Assembly: GCA_028720145.1 (NCBI GenBank)
Contig: JAQYLJ010000015.1
Span: 1 to 34,239 of the forward strand
Origin: Clostridia bacterium
Lineage (GTDB): Bacteria; Bacillota; Clostridia; Oscillospirales; CAG-272
DNA: 34,239 nt
Reading direction: 5' to 3'
The translations under genes were made by a program, and so were the position numbers. This document shows, piece after piece, positions 1-9,626 of the stretch. Below the pieces are notes generated by a model that searched no databases, was not told where the DNA came from, and saw only the letters and a program-made list of their open reading frames with translations. The stretch's first letter is position 1; the number at the start of each line of letters is the position of its first letter.

Positions 1-17
1 CCTTGTGTTATACAAAT

Positions 18-55
18 AATTTGCACCTTCGCGTGAAAACGAAGGTGCAAATTTT
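18..55. terminator. Strong hairpin, likely bidirectional intrinsic terminator
   Basis: AATTTGCACCTTCG (18-31) / CGAAGGTGCAAATT (40-53): 14-bp perfect stem, 8-nt loop, followed by T-run. Confidence 0.75.
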
Positions 56-123
56 GCACTTTTTATAGCGAGAAGTGGTGCAAAAATCTCCACACGTGGT
101 CAAACATGTGGTCAAAAGCGAAA

Positions 124-167
124 AATGGGCTTGTTCAAACCTCAAAGCAGGGAAGAACAAGCCCATT
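124..167. terminator. Hairpin, possible terminator or element-end structure
   Basis: AATGGGCTTGTTC (124-136) / GAACAAGCCCATT (155-167): 13-bp perfect stem, 18-nt loop. Confidence 0.45.
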
Positions 168-214
168 CGATTTATCAAGAAAACGCGAGATTTCGCGAGG
201 ATTTGCAAGGAAAT

Positions 215-246
215 AAAATCGGAGATCCAATTGAACCTCCGATTTT
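215..246 (-). terminator. Intrinsic terminator immediately 3' of tRNA-Pro
   Basis: AAAATCGGAG (215-224) / CTCCGATTTT (237-246); on the minus strand the hairpin ends in TTTTATTT directly after the tRNA CCA. Confidence 0.75.
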
Positions 247-321
247 GGTCTGAGTGACTGGACTTGAACCAGCGGCCTCTACCACCCCAAGGTAGCGCGC
301 TACCAACTGCGCCACACCCAG
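246..321 (-). tRNA. tRNA-Pro (anticodon GGG), CCA encoded
   Basis: Minus strand CTGGGTG...CACTCAG acceptor pairing, anticodon stem CTACC/GGTAG with loop TTGGGGT, T-loop GGTTCAAGTCC, discriminator A followed by CCA. Confidence 0.93.
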
Positions 322-651
322 ATACGCACGCGCAAACGGTTTCCCCGTTTCGTGCTTTGCTATTATAGCACCGCGCGCGGGGTTTGTCAAGAGAAAATGC
401 GAAGTTCATTGAGGGAAGTTTGTTTGTCGGAAGAAATGGAGAAATTCGGAGAAAAAGCAATATGGCGTACGAGTTCGGAATACGGAGAGAGCGTCAGGAG
501 AACGGAAGAACGCGAAAGAGGGCGCGTGAGCGCGGAATACGGAGATAAAGCCGGAAAAACGGGGAAAATGCGAGAGCATCGGGAAATTGTACGGGAGTGC
601 ACATGGAAATTCATGCGGGAGAAAACAAGAAGTGCGAGGTGAAGACGAGAG

Positions 652-701
652 AAAAAAACGAGGGAAAAAACGAAGGAAAAAACGAAGGAAAAAACAAGGG
701 A
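652..701. repeat. Imperfect 12-bp tandem repeat (GGAAAAAACGAA-like, about 4 copies) inside a purine-rich intergenic region
   Basis: gaaaaaaacgag-ggaaaaaacgaa-ggaaaaaacgaa-ggaaaaaacaag read directly. Confidence 0.8.
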
Positions 702-1046
702 GAGGATGAGTGAAAAAATGAGGAAGAAGAGTAAAGGGAAGCCGAGGCGCATAGTGGAGGTTCAAGAGACGGTGGCAGCGTACGGAAGGGATACGCGAGA
801 GCATGGGAGAACGAATCAAAGCGGGAGGAGCGACAGAAGAGTATGCGAAGGAGAGCTGCCGGAGAGCAGGACGGACAAAAATGATACTTAGCACTCAAAG
901 ATGTGGGACTTTTTGTGTGGAGCGCAGCGGGAGAGCGGGGGAGGGGAAAGAGAGAGCGGGAGGGTGAATAAAAGTAAACTTTCTGTGAACGAAAACGAAA
1001 AGGCACAGGAAAACTAGTGGCTTTGAAAGGGGCGGATATCTTGTCA

Positions 1047-1060
1047 TGGAAACGATTCCA
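1047..1060. promoter_or_regulatory. LacI/GalR/CcpA-type operator (cre-like) upstream of the fructan locus
   Basis: TGGAAACGATTCCA; with flanks ATGGAAACGATTCCAA it fits the B. subtilis cre consensus WTGNAANCGNWWNCAW. Confidence 0.65.
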
Positions 1061-1068
1061 AAAATCCC

Positions 1069-1097
1069 TTGACAACCGCGAAAGGGTATTGTATGAT
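1069..1097 (+). promoter_or_regulatory. Sigma70/SigA-type promoter
   Basis: TTGACA (1069-1074), 17-nt spacer, TATGAT (1092-1097), about 38 nt before the ATPase start codon. Confidence 0.8.
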
Positions 1098-1134
1098 GGC
1101 AATAGAATTCGTCTTTTTTCACAAGGAGAGAGCC

Positions 1135-2562
1135 ATGGCTGAGTTGTCTTTGCGTCATATTTACAAAGTCTATCCCGGGAAAGCGGGAGCAAAAGCGAAA
1201 TCCGCAAAGAAGGGCGAAGAGAAAGACACCGACACCCGTCACGGGGACTATACCGCAGTGCGGGATTTCAATATGGAAATTTCGGACGGTGAATTTATCG
1301 TATTTGTCGGTCCTTCCGGCTGCGGGAAGTCGACGACGCTCCGCATGATAGCGGGACTCGAACAGATTTCCGCGGGGGAGCTCTACATCGACGGTCGCCT
1401 GATGAACAATGTCGAGCCGAAAGACCGAGATATCGCGATGGTCTTCCAAAGCTACGCGCTCTATCCGCACATGACCGCCTATCAGAACATAGCGTTCGGT
1501 CTTAAAATGCGGCGGGTCCCCGTACCGAAAACCGACAACGAGGGGAACCCCATCTATGCGATTGACAAACGCAAGATCCGTGATATTAAAAGAAAACTGC
1601 GGGATCTGAACGCCGAAATCGCCCATACCGAAGAGGGCGAGTATTCCGCAAGTCTCCTCGACCAAAAAACCACTTTGGAAGCGGAACTTGAACACTATCA
1701 AACGACCCCGGTTCCGGCGTATCGGTATCAGCATCTTTCGGCGGCGGAAATCGACGATAAAGTCAAGCGCGCCGCGATGATTCTCGGCATCGAGGAACTC
1801 CTCGACAGCAAACCCGCAGAAATGTCGGGCGGGCAGAGACAGCGTATCGCCCTCGGGCGCGCCATCGTGCGGCAGCCGAAGGTGATGCTCCTCGACGAGC
1901 CGCTCTCCAACCTGGACGCGAAACTGCGTACTGCCATGCGCGCCGAGATCGTCAAAATCCATCAGCGTCTGGGAACCACTTTCATTTATGTCACACACGA
2001 CCAAGTGGAAGCCATGACGATGGGCACACGCATCGTGGTCATGAAACTGGGGGTCATCCAACAGATCGACACCCCGACCAACCTGTTCGATTATCCGGTC
2101 AATAAGTTCGTCGCCGGCTTCATCGGTACGCCGCAGATGAACTTCTTCGATGTAACCGTTCGTCGCGTTGGGGACAAGCTGGAAACGGTATTCCCGGGTG
2201 GCAGTGAAATGCAGTTTGACCTCAAAAAGATGCGTACCATTGACCCGTCGTACTTAGACGGCGAAGCGCACGAAGTGACGCTCGGCATCCGCGCGGAGAA
2301 TATGCGGGTGGTGTCCAAGGGCGGCATTCCCGCCACGCTGTCCCTCAAAGAGGTGCTCGGCAACACCACGCAACTGTTCTTCCGTCTGACGGACGACGGT
2401 GAAGATTCTATCCTCTGCGTCTCGGAGCGCAATGACCTGCGACCGGGAGAAGGGCTGCGCGTGGCGTTCAGTGAAGCGCACATTCATCTCTTTGACAGCG
2501 AAACCGAATGTGCCCTCATGGAGCGCACCATAGGGAACCCTGTCGACGGGGACGCACAATGA
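1135..2562 (+). CDS. Sugar ABC transporter ATP-binding protein (MsmK/UgpC/MalK family) with an inserted helical segment
   Basis: Walker [11 protein letters not shown]-loop [10 protein letters not shown], signature MSGGQRQR, Walker [18 protein letters not shown]-loop [12 protein letters not shown]. Start at 1135 chosen by RBS AAGGAGAG; the ORF track starts at 1069 inside the promoter. Confidence 0.93.
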   Translation: MAELSLRHIYKVYPGKAGAKAKSAKKGEEKDTDTRHGDYTAVRDFNMEISDGEFIVFVGPSGCGKSTTLRMIAGLEQISAGELYIDGRLMNNVEPKDRDIAMVFQSYALYPHMTAYQNIAFGLKMRRVPVPKTDNEGNPIYAIDKRKIRDIKRKLRDLNAEIAHTEEGEYSASLLDQKTTLEAELEHYQTTPVPAYRYQHLSAAEIDDKVKRAAMILGIEELLDSKPAEMSGGQRQRIALGRAIVRQPKVMLLDEPLSNLDAKLRTAMRAEIVKIHQRLGTTFIYVTHDQVEAMTMGTRIVVMKLGVIQQIDTPTNLFDYPVNKFVAGFIGTPQMNFFDVTVRRVGDKLETVFPGGSEMQFDLKKMRTIDPSYLDGEAHEVTLGIRAENMRVVSKGGIPATLSLKEVLGNTTQLFFRLTDDGEDSILCVSERNDLRPGEGLRVAFSEAHIHLFDSETECALMERTIGNPVDGDAQ

Positions 2563-3881
2563 CCGCCGTACGCAAATGGCTCTCCTGCTTCGGACTCGGG
2601 TTCTGGTCGGGAGAGAAAACCAAAGATGCGGGACGGCGCGGATACGGAAACCTGTTCTTCTCTTTCCTCTTGGCACTGGTGATTCTGGTCATCGGGGTAT
2701 TCGCGGCAGACCTCGTCCCGTTCCGCACCCATTACCGTAACGCGGAAGCGTATCGCGCTTTTGTCGCCGACGCGCTGACCCCCACGGATGAGAACTCGCC
2801 GGTGCTCACCCTCTCGGCGGGGCGTCTCTCCGCCACATGGGCGGACGGTGAAACCGCGCTCATCGACACCGTGGCAAACTCCGCACAGGCGGAACGCTAC
2901 GGGAAAAACGGTTACCATCTGGTGATTGATACCCGTCCCGCGGACGCGCTCGATGATTTCGAGGCGTATTACCTCGCGAACGACGACACGAATCAAGAAA
3001 TCTCTTGCGACGAGTACGAGACTCTCTCGGAAGTCGCACGGCGCAATTTTGATTTCAAAATCCGCTATACCGGACGGGAACTGATCCTGACCGATGAACG
3101 CGTCTCGGAATACGAGAGCTACCTCGCGGGGCAGGAAAGTTCTGCGACCGCGCTCGATGAGATCCGCGCCGCGCGGGAGACCGACGGACCCGAGACCTAC
3201 CGTCGGAAAGTATATACCCTGTATGTCAAGACCCGTTACCCCTCGATGAAAAGCTATGAGACAAGCTCGGAAGTGCCGTTGCTTCGTAATTATTATATGT
3301 ACGATTATGTCAACTCCGGGCGGGTGACGCGCTATCTGTTTGTGTTCTGTGACGCCATGCTCGGCGCGTTTGAAACCGACGGCGGGCACGAAGCGACTTT
3401 CTACGGCTTCTATCCCGAGGGCGAGGGTGTCGTGATTCCCGGGGACGCGGCACCTGCCGACGCGCGGGTCGCGGCGGTGGATTTCGTGGAAGACTGTTTC
3501 TACGCGGCGACCCCGTTTTACCTCTATCTTTGGGTCACCGGATTCATGCAGTTGCTCCTGTATCTCATTCTTCTGCCGCTCGTGGTCGGACTGCTCTTGT
3601 TCTGCCTGATTCGCCTCACGAAGATTGACTCCACTCGCCGCTTCGGCGTTTGCCTGCGGCAAAGCGGGATTTGGCTGTGGCAGGCGGCGTTCCTCACGGG
3701 AATCGCGGTGTTTGCCCTCGGCTTCGCCGTCCAAAGACGGCTCCTGCAACCCCTGACCCTTCTCATCTATTTCTGCGTGCTGCTCGTGCGCGTGGGTGTG
3801 CAACTTCTCTTTGAGAAAAAGCACCCCGCGCCACCCCCGCATGACGCATCTGCAAGACTAATCACTTCCGAAGAGGACTGA
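2559..3881 (+). CDS. Unknown integral membrane protein (N-terminal TM, large extracytoplasmic region, C-terminal TM cluster)
   Basis: ATGA overlap with the ATPase stop; hydrophobic [21 protein letters not shown] and [31 protein letters not shown]. No recognised motif. Topology is reminiscent of maltodextrin-locus YvdJ/DUF1189 proteins, unverified. Confidence 0.75.
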   Translation: MTAVRKWLSCFGLGFWSGEKTKDAGRRGYGNLFFSFLLALVILVIGVFAADLVPFRTHYRNAEAYRAFVADALTPTDENSPVLTLSAGRLSATWADGETALIDTVANSAQAERYGKNGYHLVIDTRPADALDDFEAYYLANDDTNQEISCDEYETLSEVARRNFDFKIRYTGRELILTDERVSEYESYLAGQESSATALDEIRAARETDGPETYRRKVYTLYVKTRYPSMKSYETSSEVPLLRNYYMYDYVNSGRVTRYLFVFCDAMLGAFETDGGHEATFYGFYPEGEGVVIPGDAAPADARVAAVDFVEDCFYAATPFYLYLWVTGFMQLLLYLILLPLVVGLLLFCLIRLTKIDSTRRFGVCLRQSGIWLWQAAFLTGIAVFALGFAVQRRLLQPLTLLIYFCVLLVRVGVQLLFEKKHPAPPPHDASARLITSEED

Positions 3882-3885
3882 AACT

Positions 3886-4797
3886 ATGATACTGTGTGTC
3901 GGCGAGATACTCGCGGATATGATCGGCTCCGAGCGAGACGGTAACTTCTATTATGAACGAAAGGCGGGAGGCGCGCCCTTCAATGTGGCATGTGCCGCAC
4001 AGCGGTTCGGCGCGGAGGTCGCGTTCGTCGGCTGTGTCGGAGACGACCTGATCGGTGCGTTCTTAAAACAGTTTGCCGAGGACCGCGGGTTCTCCCATAC
4101 CGAGATTGCAACAGACCCCGCGCGGAATACCACGCTCGCCTTTGTTGAACTGGACGAGCACGGCGACCGTTCCTTCTGCTTCTATCGCCACGGCACCGCC
4201 GACTACCATCTGCCGTCTGTCCCCGACGCATATCTCAGACGGGCGACGCTGGTGCATATCGGCTCGCTGATGCTCTCGACGGAAGAGGGGCGCGCCTACG
4301 CGCTTCTGCTCGCCGACCGCGCACACCGCGCGGGGATCCCGGTGAGTTTCGATGTCAATTTCCGCACCGATATCTTCCGCGACAAAGACGCCGCCCTCGC
4401 CGTCTATCGGCAAATGTTCGAAAAAGCGGATATCGTGAAGTTCTCCGAAGACGAAGTGGAGATGTTCACCGAGGATTATATTCGGGATCGGCTCAAAGAG
4501 AAACTCGTGTTCGTCACACTCGGAAAGCACGGGGCGGAATGGCGTTACCACGGCAAAACCCATCGTCTCCCCGCGCTCGACCTCAAACCCGTGGACACAA
4601 CGGGGGCGGGCGACGCTTTCTATGCAGGCGTGCTGTCGCGGCTGGACGGCAAGCGGACGGACGATTTGAGCGACGCGCAACTCGACGAAGCCCTGAAATG
4701 GGGGAATGTCGCCGGTTCGCTCAACACCTTGGGGCACGGAGCGATCGACTGCCTGCCGACGCAGGAAGAAATCCTCCGCGCACTCGAAACCTACTGA
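3886..4797 (+). CDS. scrK: PfkB-family carbohydrate kinase, likely fructokinase
   Basis: N-terminal MILCVGEILADMI and GGAPFNVACAAQRFG; C-terminal signature DTTGAGDAFYAGVLSRL. Confidence 0.88.
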   Translation: MILCVGEILADMIGSERDGNFYYERKAGGAPFNVACAAQRFGAEVAFVGCVGDDLIGAFLKQFAEDRGFSHTEIATDPARNTTLAFVELDEHGDRSFCFYRHGTADYHLPSVPDAYLRRATLVHIGSLMLSTEEGRAYALLLADRAHRAGIPVSFDVNFRTDIFRDKDAALAVYRQMFEKADIVKFSEDEVEMFTEDYIRDRLKEKLVFVTLGKHGAEWRYHGKTHRLPALDLKPVDTTGAGDAFYAGVLSRLDGKRTDDLSDAQLDEALKWGNVAGSLNTLGHGAIDCLPTQEEILRALETY

Positions 4798-4848
4798 TCG
4801 CAATTTCCCTAACCGCATAGTGAAACGGTCTTTCGGCATTGCCGAAAT

Positions 4849-4862
4849 CGGAATCGATTCCG
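4849..4862. promoter_or_regulatory. Second candidate LacI-type operator upstream of the surface GH32 gene
   Basis: Perfect 14-bp palindrome CGGAATCGATTCCG sharing GGAA-N-CGATTCC with the site at 1047; preceded by TTTCGGC-ATT-GCCGAAA (4831-4847). Confidence 0.6.
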
Positions 4863-4897
4863 TACCGTGCATGGTCGTGAAAAGGAGACGATAACTT

Positions 4898-7800
4898 ATG
4901 AATATCGGTACCAAACCAATCAAACGCATCCTCCTTGGCGGGAGTTTTGTACTTGCCTGTCTGTTTCTTATCGTGATCTTAACGGGCGTATGCTTCGTTT
5001 GGGCAGAGAGCGGGGAGGTATCCATGCAGTCGGAGGGAGACGCGTTTTCTCTGACGGATACCGCCTATGACGCGGGAGAGGGCTTCGTTTTCAGCGCGGA
5101 TGTGAACTTCTCGGACGGAGACGGCTATGCCGCAGGGCTGGTATTCGGCGCGGCGGACGGCGCTCACTATTGGGTATTTAACATCGACCGGGAAGCCAAC
5201 CGCGTCAAACTCATGTACTTCGCCCCGAATGAAGGCGGCAATATGGCGGCGACGGTTCTGAAAGAAACCTACTTCATCGGGACCGACACCATGACGGCGG
5301 CGGATACCGCCCTTGTGGCGCCCAAAGTCAGAACGGTCTCTTCGGTACAGCTGAAAGTGATTCTGACCCCCGATACCGAGACGGGCGCGGTGTACGGTGA
5401 GTTTTACGCCGACGGCATCCGTCGCTTCCGCACTACCTATGAGGACGACGATGTCATTGACTTAAACAACCTCGCAGCGGGCGTCACCTACGAGGGCGGC
5501 AACCTCGGGTACAATACCTACCGCTCCCGCGTGACCTTCTCGGATGTGACGGTCGGAAAGAGCGACTATGCGTATTATACCGAAATGTACCGTCAGCAGT
5601 ACCATTTCTCCCAGTTCGCCCATTGGAACAATGACCCGAACGGACTCGTGTACTACGACGGCTGGTATCACCTGTATTATCAGCATCATCCTTACAGCAA
5701 CTATTGGAGCGATATGTATTGGGGTCACGCCCGCAGTCGGGATCTGACCCATTGGGAACTGCTCCCGATCTGCCTTTTCCCGAATACGGGGAACGAGGGA
5801 CTCGGAGAGGGAGACGGATATGCGTGGTCCGGCTCCGCGATGGTGTACCGTCCCGGGATGTCTGCGGATATTGACGCGCAGAATTGGTTCCCGACAGGGG
5901 AGGGCACAGGACTGATTGCCTTCTATACCCGTGACGGGGCACATCAGGATCAAGTCATCATGACCTCGGACGACGGAGGGTTCTCTTGGACGCGCCGCCG
6001 CCTGATAGCCCAATCGGTCGCGACCGCCGTCGACGGCATCACGGGAAAGACCGATTGCCGCGACCCGAAAGTATTCCCCGTCGAAACCGACGGAGAGGGG
6101 AACACCACCCTGTGGGGCATGGCGCTCACCGGTATGGCGACCAACCGCGTCTGGTTTCTCAAATCCTCGAACCTGCTCGACTGGTCCTACGCAGGCGGAT
6201 TTGCGATGACGAGGCCCGAGTGTCCCGATGTCGTCCGTCTCGACCTCGACGGCACCCCCTACACCGTCATGACCTTCTCGGGGAGAAGATATCTCGTCGG
6301 GCAAATGCAATATGACAGCGGATCCGGCGAGATTCGGTTCCTCGATCGGAGCGGAGAAGTGGTGCGGGACGCGAGCGACCTCACGCAGGTGATGGACTAC
6401 GGTCCCGATTCCTACGCAACACAGACCTTCTATATTGACGATCCTTCCGGTGAGTTTTACGGACAGACTCTCTCCATCAGCTGGTTCAGCGGCGTGCCGA
6501 ACGCCCCCGCCTCGATCGAGAGCGGCGCCCTCGCGGCGGCGCGCGGCAGATGGAACGGGAGCGGCATGACCATTCCCGTCCGCTGGGGTCTTACCTCGGA
6601 AGGAGAGAAGATTCTTCTCACCGAGACCCCGATCGTATCCGATGCGAGCGGCTTTGCGTCTCTCAAGACCGAATTGCTCCACACGCAGAACGTGTCTCTG
6701 AACGCTTCTTCCGGCAACCTGTTGCAGGAAGTGAACGGGCGCTGTCTCGAACTCGCCCTCACGCTGAAAAACCCCGCGAGTGTCCCCGTCAGTATTCGTC
6801 TGAACCAAAGCGAGGACGAGTACATGGAAATCGGCTGGAACGCCGAAGAGGGGTACTATGTCGACCGCTCCCACGCGGGGGATGCGGGTCTCGGGCTCGG
6901 GAATTACGCGGTGCGGTACACGACCGGACCCGTTGCAAGTACGACCCAGTCCTTCTACATTCTCTCCGACCAAGGGGGGATGGAAATCTTCTGTGAGGAC
7001 TTCACGCGTCCTTTCTACCTGTTGACCTTCTCTTCGCCTTACGCGACGGGCGCTTCTCTTTCGGTCGGCGGCGATGTGACCGTCAACGATTTGACAGTGA
7101 ACGCCATCGGGACCGTCTGGCGTACCGCGGGCGAGACCGAGGAAACGGTGCTCTATCTGGAATCCACCGATATTCGTCTCGATACCTCGCTCACCCCCTC
7201 GAAAGAAATCTTCGCGTACGCCACCTCGGGCGGGGACTTCACCTGGGAGATCCTCTCGGGTGAGGACTTCATCACCCTGACCCCGACCGCGCACGGCGCC
7301 ATGATTGCCTCCAAACAGGCGGGGAACGCCGTCGTCCGCGTCACCTCGGGGAACGCGAGCCGCGAGATTCAGGTCGCGGTGACCGCGGGACAAATCGAGA
7401 GCGATCTCCCGTTCTCGTCAGACGGCAAATACAGCGGGGAATGGTACTTTACTGCCGACGGTCTTGTCGGATACCGCCCCGCGGGTGACGGATTCTTACT
7501 GTCGAGCCAAAGCGGCGGGGACTTCACCTATACCGCTTCGCTCGATTTGGGCGACGGAGCTGCGGCGGCACTGGTATTCCGCGCACAGGCGGATATGAGC
7601 GACTATTTGATTGCCAACTACGACCGCAACGCCGGCGTGGTGAAACTGTGGTCGCCCCGCGGGGAGATTGCCCGTGCTTCGTTCACGGTGTCCGACCCTG
7701 CGCACCTGACCCTGAAAGTAAGAGCGGAGGGCAGAACCGTCACGGTGAGCGTGAATGGAGAGACCGTTATCCAAGCGACCCTGGGTGAAAATGAACCGAC

Positions 7801-8572
7801 CGAGGGGCTCTTCGGACTGAATGTCTGCGCGACCCGCGCGGTGTTCCGCTCGGTCACCCTGTTCCGCGAAAGCTGGACCTACGTGGGCGGTAGTCTCGCG
7901 GTGGTGGGAGATGTCAGTCAGACGGTCTACGAACTCTATAACCGCACGCTCGGGAATACGAAAATCAGCCCGAATTTCTATACCTCCGACGGCAGAAATC
8001 TCGTCCTGTCCGAGCAGTATTTCGCGTGCCTGCCGGCAGGTGTCTATACCTTCTCCGCGAGAGGGACTCTCTCCCGCTTCGACTTCACGGTTACGGTGCC
8101 GGAGGGGACAAACGGGTTCATGCCGATAGAGGCGCTCGACCTCGAAGCGGGCAGTAACGCCGTCCTATTCCTCGGACGGTATGTCCCCGCGACCCTGACC
8201 TTGGACGGTGCATCCGTTACATACACTCTCCGTGACGGCACCCTGACGATTCCCGCGCGCTATCTTGCCGCAGGGGAACATACCCTCGTGCTCGATACCC
8301 ATACCGTCACGATTCGGGTGGCGGAAGAAAAAACCGTCAATTTGGATACCCCCAAGGAGACTGACAAGCCGGGAATGGACGAGCCCACAGGCAAGTGGCT
8401 GCCACTCATCATAGGCTGCTCGGTCGGCGGTGTCCTCGCGATTGCTGCCGCGGTCACGACCGTCATTCTGATAAAAAGAAAGAAACGGAAAAATCTCTCC
8501 GTGACAGATCTCCCGGAAACCCCCGATGGGGAAACCGGAGAGAACGCAGATACTCATCACTCTGAATCGTGA
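4898..8572 (+). CDS. Cell-surface GH32 fructan hydrolase (levanase/beta-fructosidase) with jelly-roll/CBM66-like flanking domains and C-terminal TM anchor
   Basis: N-terminal hydrophobic signal; GH32 motifs WNNDPNGLVYYDGWYHLYYQHHP, CRDPKVF, RPECPDV; C-terminal WLPLIIGCSVGGVLAIAAAVTTVILIKRKKRK. Two GFVFSADVNF.../FTYTASLDLGDGAAAALVFRA... domains resemble each other. Confidence 0.9.
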   Translation: MNIGTKPIKRILLGGSFVLACLFLIVILTGVCFVWAESGEVSMQSEGDAFSLTDTAYDAGEGFVFSADVNFSDGDGYAAGLVFGAADGAHYWVFNIDREANRVKLMYFAPNEGGNMAATVLKETYFIGTDTMTAADTALVAPKVRTVSSVQLKVILTPDTETGAVYGEFYADGIRRFRTTYEDDDVIDLNNLAAGVTYEGGNLGYNTYRSRVTFSDVTVGKSDYAYYTEMYRQQYHFSQFAHWNNDPNGLVYYDGWYHLYYQHHPYSNYWSDMYWGHARSRDLTHWELLPICLFPNTGNEGLGEGDGYAWSGSAMVYRPGMSADIDAQNWFPTGEGTGLIAFYTRDGAHQDQVIMTSDDGGFSWTRRRLIAQSVATAVDGITGKTDCRDPKVFPVETDGEGNTTLWGMALTGMATNRVWFLKSSNLLDWSYAGGFAMTRPECPDVVRLDLDGTPYTVMTFSGRRYLVGQMQYDSGSGEIRFLDRSGEVVRDASDLTQVMDYGPDSYATQTFYIDDPSGEFYGQTLSISWFSGVPNAPASIESGALAAARGRWNGSGMTIPVRWGLTSEGEKILLTETPIVSDASGFASLKTELLHTQNVSLNASSGNLLQEVNGRCLELALTLKNPASVPVSIRLNQSEDEYMEIGWNAEEGYYVDRSHAGDAGLGLGNYAVRYTTGPVASTTQSFYILSDQGGMEIFCEDFTRPFYLLTFSSPYATGASLSVGGDVTVNDLTVNAIGTVWRTAGETEETVLYLESTDIRLDTSLTPSKEIFAYATSGGDFTWEILSGEDFITLTPTAHGAMIASKQAGNAVVRVTSGNASREIQVAVTAGQIESDLPFSSDGKYSGEWYFTADGLVGYRPAGDGFLLSSQSGGDFTYTASLDLGDGAAAALVFRAQADMSDYLIANYDRNAGVVKLWSPRGEIARASFTVSDPAHLTLKVRAEGRTVTVSVNGETVIQATLGENEPTEGLFGLNVCATRAVFRSVTLFRESWTYVGGSLAVVGDVSQTVYELYNRTLGNTKISPNFYTSDGRNLVLSEQYFACLPAGVYTFSARGTLSRFDFTVTVPEGTNGFMPIEALDLEAGSNAVLFLGRYVPATLTLDGASVTYTLRDGTLTIPARYLAAGEHTLVLDTHTVTIRVAEEKTVNLDTPKETDKPGMDEPTGKWLPLIIGCSVGGVLAIAAAVTTVILIKRKKRKNLSVTDLPETPDGETGENADTHHSES

Positions 8573-8586
8573 GGTGATAGCATACC

Positions 8587-9564
8587 ATGGCAACAACCAT
8601 ATCCGATGTCGCGAAACACGCAGGTGTCGGCGTCGGCACCGTCTCTCGGGTCATCAATGACGACAAGGGCGTCAACGAGGAGACCCGCGAGCGGGTGAAA
8701 CGCGCGATTGCGGAACTCGGCTACCGTCCGAACCGCATGGCGTCCCGCCTGCGGCGAAACGAGAACAAGCTGATCGCCCTGATGGTGCCTGTCATCGATC
8801 ATCCGTTCTTTGCGAAACTCGCGTATTACATTGAAGACGAAGCAGACCGATTCGGCTATTCGCTCTTACTGGTTTCCTCACAGCAGAGAGCTTGGAAAGA
8901 GAAGAACATTCTCGAATGCATTAAGCATCGGGAGGTCGACGGTGCGGTGTTCGTCACCCACTACGACCATGACGAAGAGGATCTCCGCGCCTGTCCCATC
9001 GTCTCTCTCGACCGACACTTCGGCGCCGATGTCCCCTATGTCACCTCGGATAACTACGATTCCACCTATCGCGCCATCGAGTATCTCATCGAGCACGGCT
9101 GCCGGCGGATCGGCTATATCGGCTCGAAACCGATCGTGGCATCCGAGGTGATGGAGAGGGAACGCGCCTATCGCGATGCCGTCGCACGGTACGGTCTCGA
9201 CCCCTGTATCGTCAATGCGTGTATTCCGCACGGCGACGAGTGGCGGGTGGTCTCCGACTTCTTCCGCGACTATCCCGCCCTCGACGGGGTGTTCGCCTCG
9301 GGGTATTCCATGGCGCAGGCGGCGTATCTGCGGGCGGAGGAACTCGGCATCGACATTCCCGGGCAGTTGCAGCTCATTGCCTATGACGGCTCGTTCGGAC
9401 AATGGGATTTTCAGAAGAAACGCGGGGTCACCTGCGTGGAACAACCCATCGAAGAGATGGCGCGAGAACTCGTCCGTCTCCTGATTGCCAAAATCCGCGG
9501 CGAGACGCTCGAAACACGCCATGTGTTCCCCGCGCGTTTCCTCGTCGGCGAGACCACGCGATAA
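8587..9564 (+). CDS. LacI-family transcriptional regulator
   Basis: N-terminal HTH MATTISDVAKHAGVGVGTVSRVINDDKGVNEETRERVKRAIAELGYRPN, followed by a periplasmic-binding-like sugar domain. Confidence 0.95.
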   Translation: MATTISDVAKHAGVGVGTVSRVINDDKGVNEETRERVKRAIAELGYRPNRMASRLRRNENKLIALMVPVIDHPFFAKLAYYIEDEADRFGYSLLLVSSQQRAWKEKNILECIKHREVDGAVFVTHYDHDEEDLRACPIVSLDRHFGADVPYVTSDNYDSTYRAIEYLIEHGCRRIGYIGSKPIVASEVMERERAYRDAVARYGLDPCIVNACIPHGDEWRVVSDFFRDYPALDGVFASGYSMAQAAYLRAEELGIDIPGQLQLIAYDGSFGQWDFQKKRGVTCVEQPIEEMARELVRLLIAKIRGETLETRHVFPARFLVGETTR

Positions 9565-9626
9565 CCGCTTGATACTTTTTTCAAAACCTGCAAATCAAAG
9601 AACCAACAGATAAAGGAGAAATCAAA

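Noticed and set aside
60-250. Integrated element end (att site) at tRNA-Pro
   Set aside because: ACGTGGTCAAA/CATGTGGTCAAA duplication and hairpins are suggestive, but no tRNA 3'-end direct repeat or integrase is visible in the window.
352-891. Short plus-strand ORFs (96 aa and 61 aa) and minus-strand ORFs in the purine-rich region
   Set aside because: Low-complexity R/E/K-rich or S/F/L-rich translations, no RBS, explained by nucleotide skew.
895-2061. 388-aa minus-strand ORF opposite the ABC ATPase
   Set aside because: Antisense to a gene with all ABC motifs and covers its promoter.
2484-3842. 452-aa minus-strand ORF opposite the unknown membrane protein
   Set aside because: Plus-strand frame has RBS coupling (ATGA) and coherent TM topology; the antisense product is charged and low-plausibility.
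5462-7393. 643-aa minus-strand ORF opposite GH32
   Set aside because: Shadow ORF; GH32 motifs and anchors are on the plus strand.
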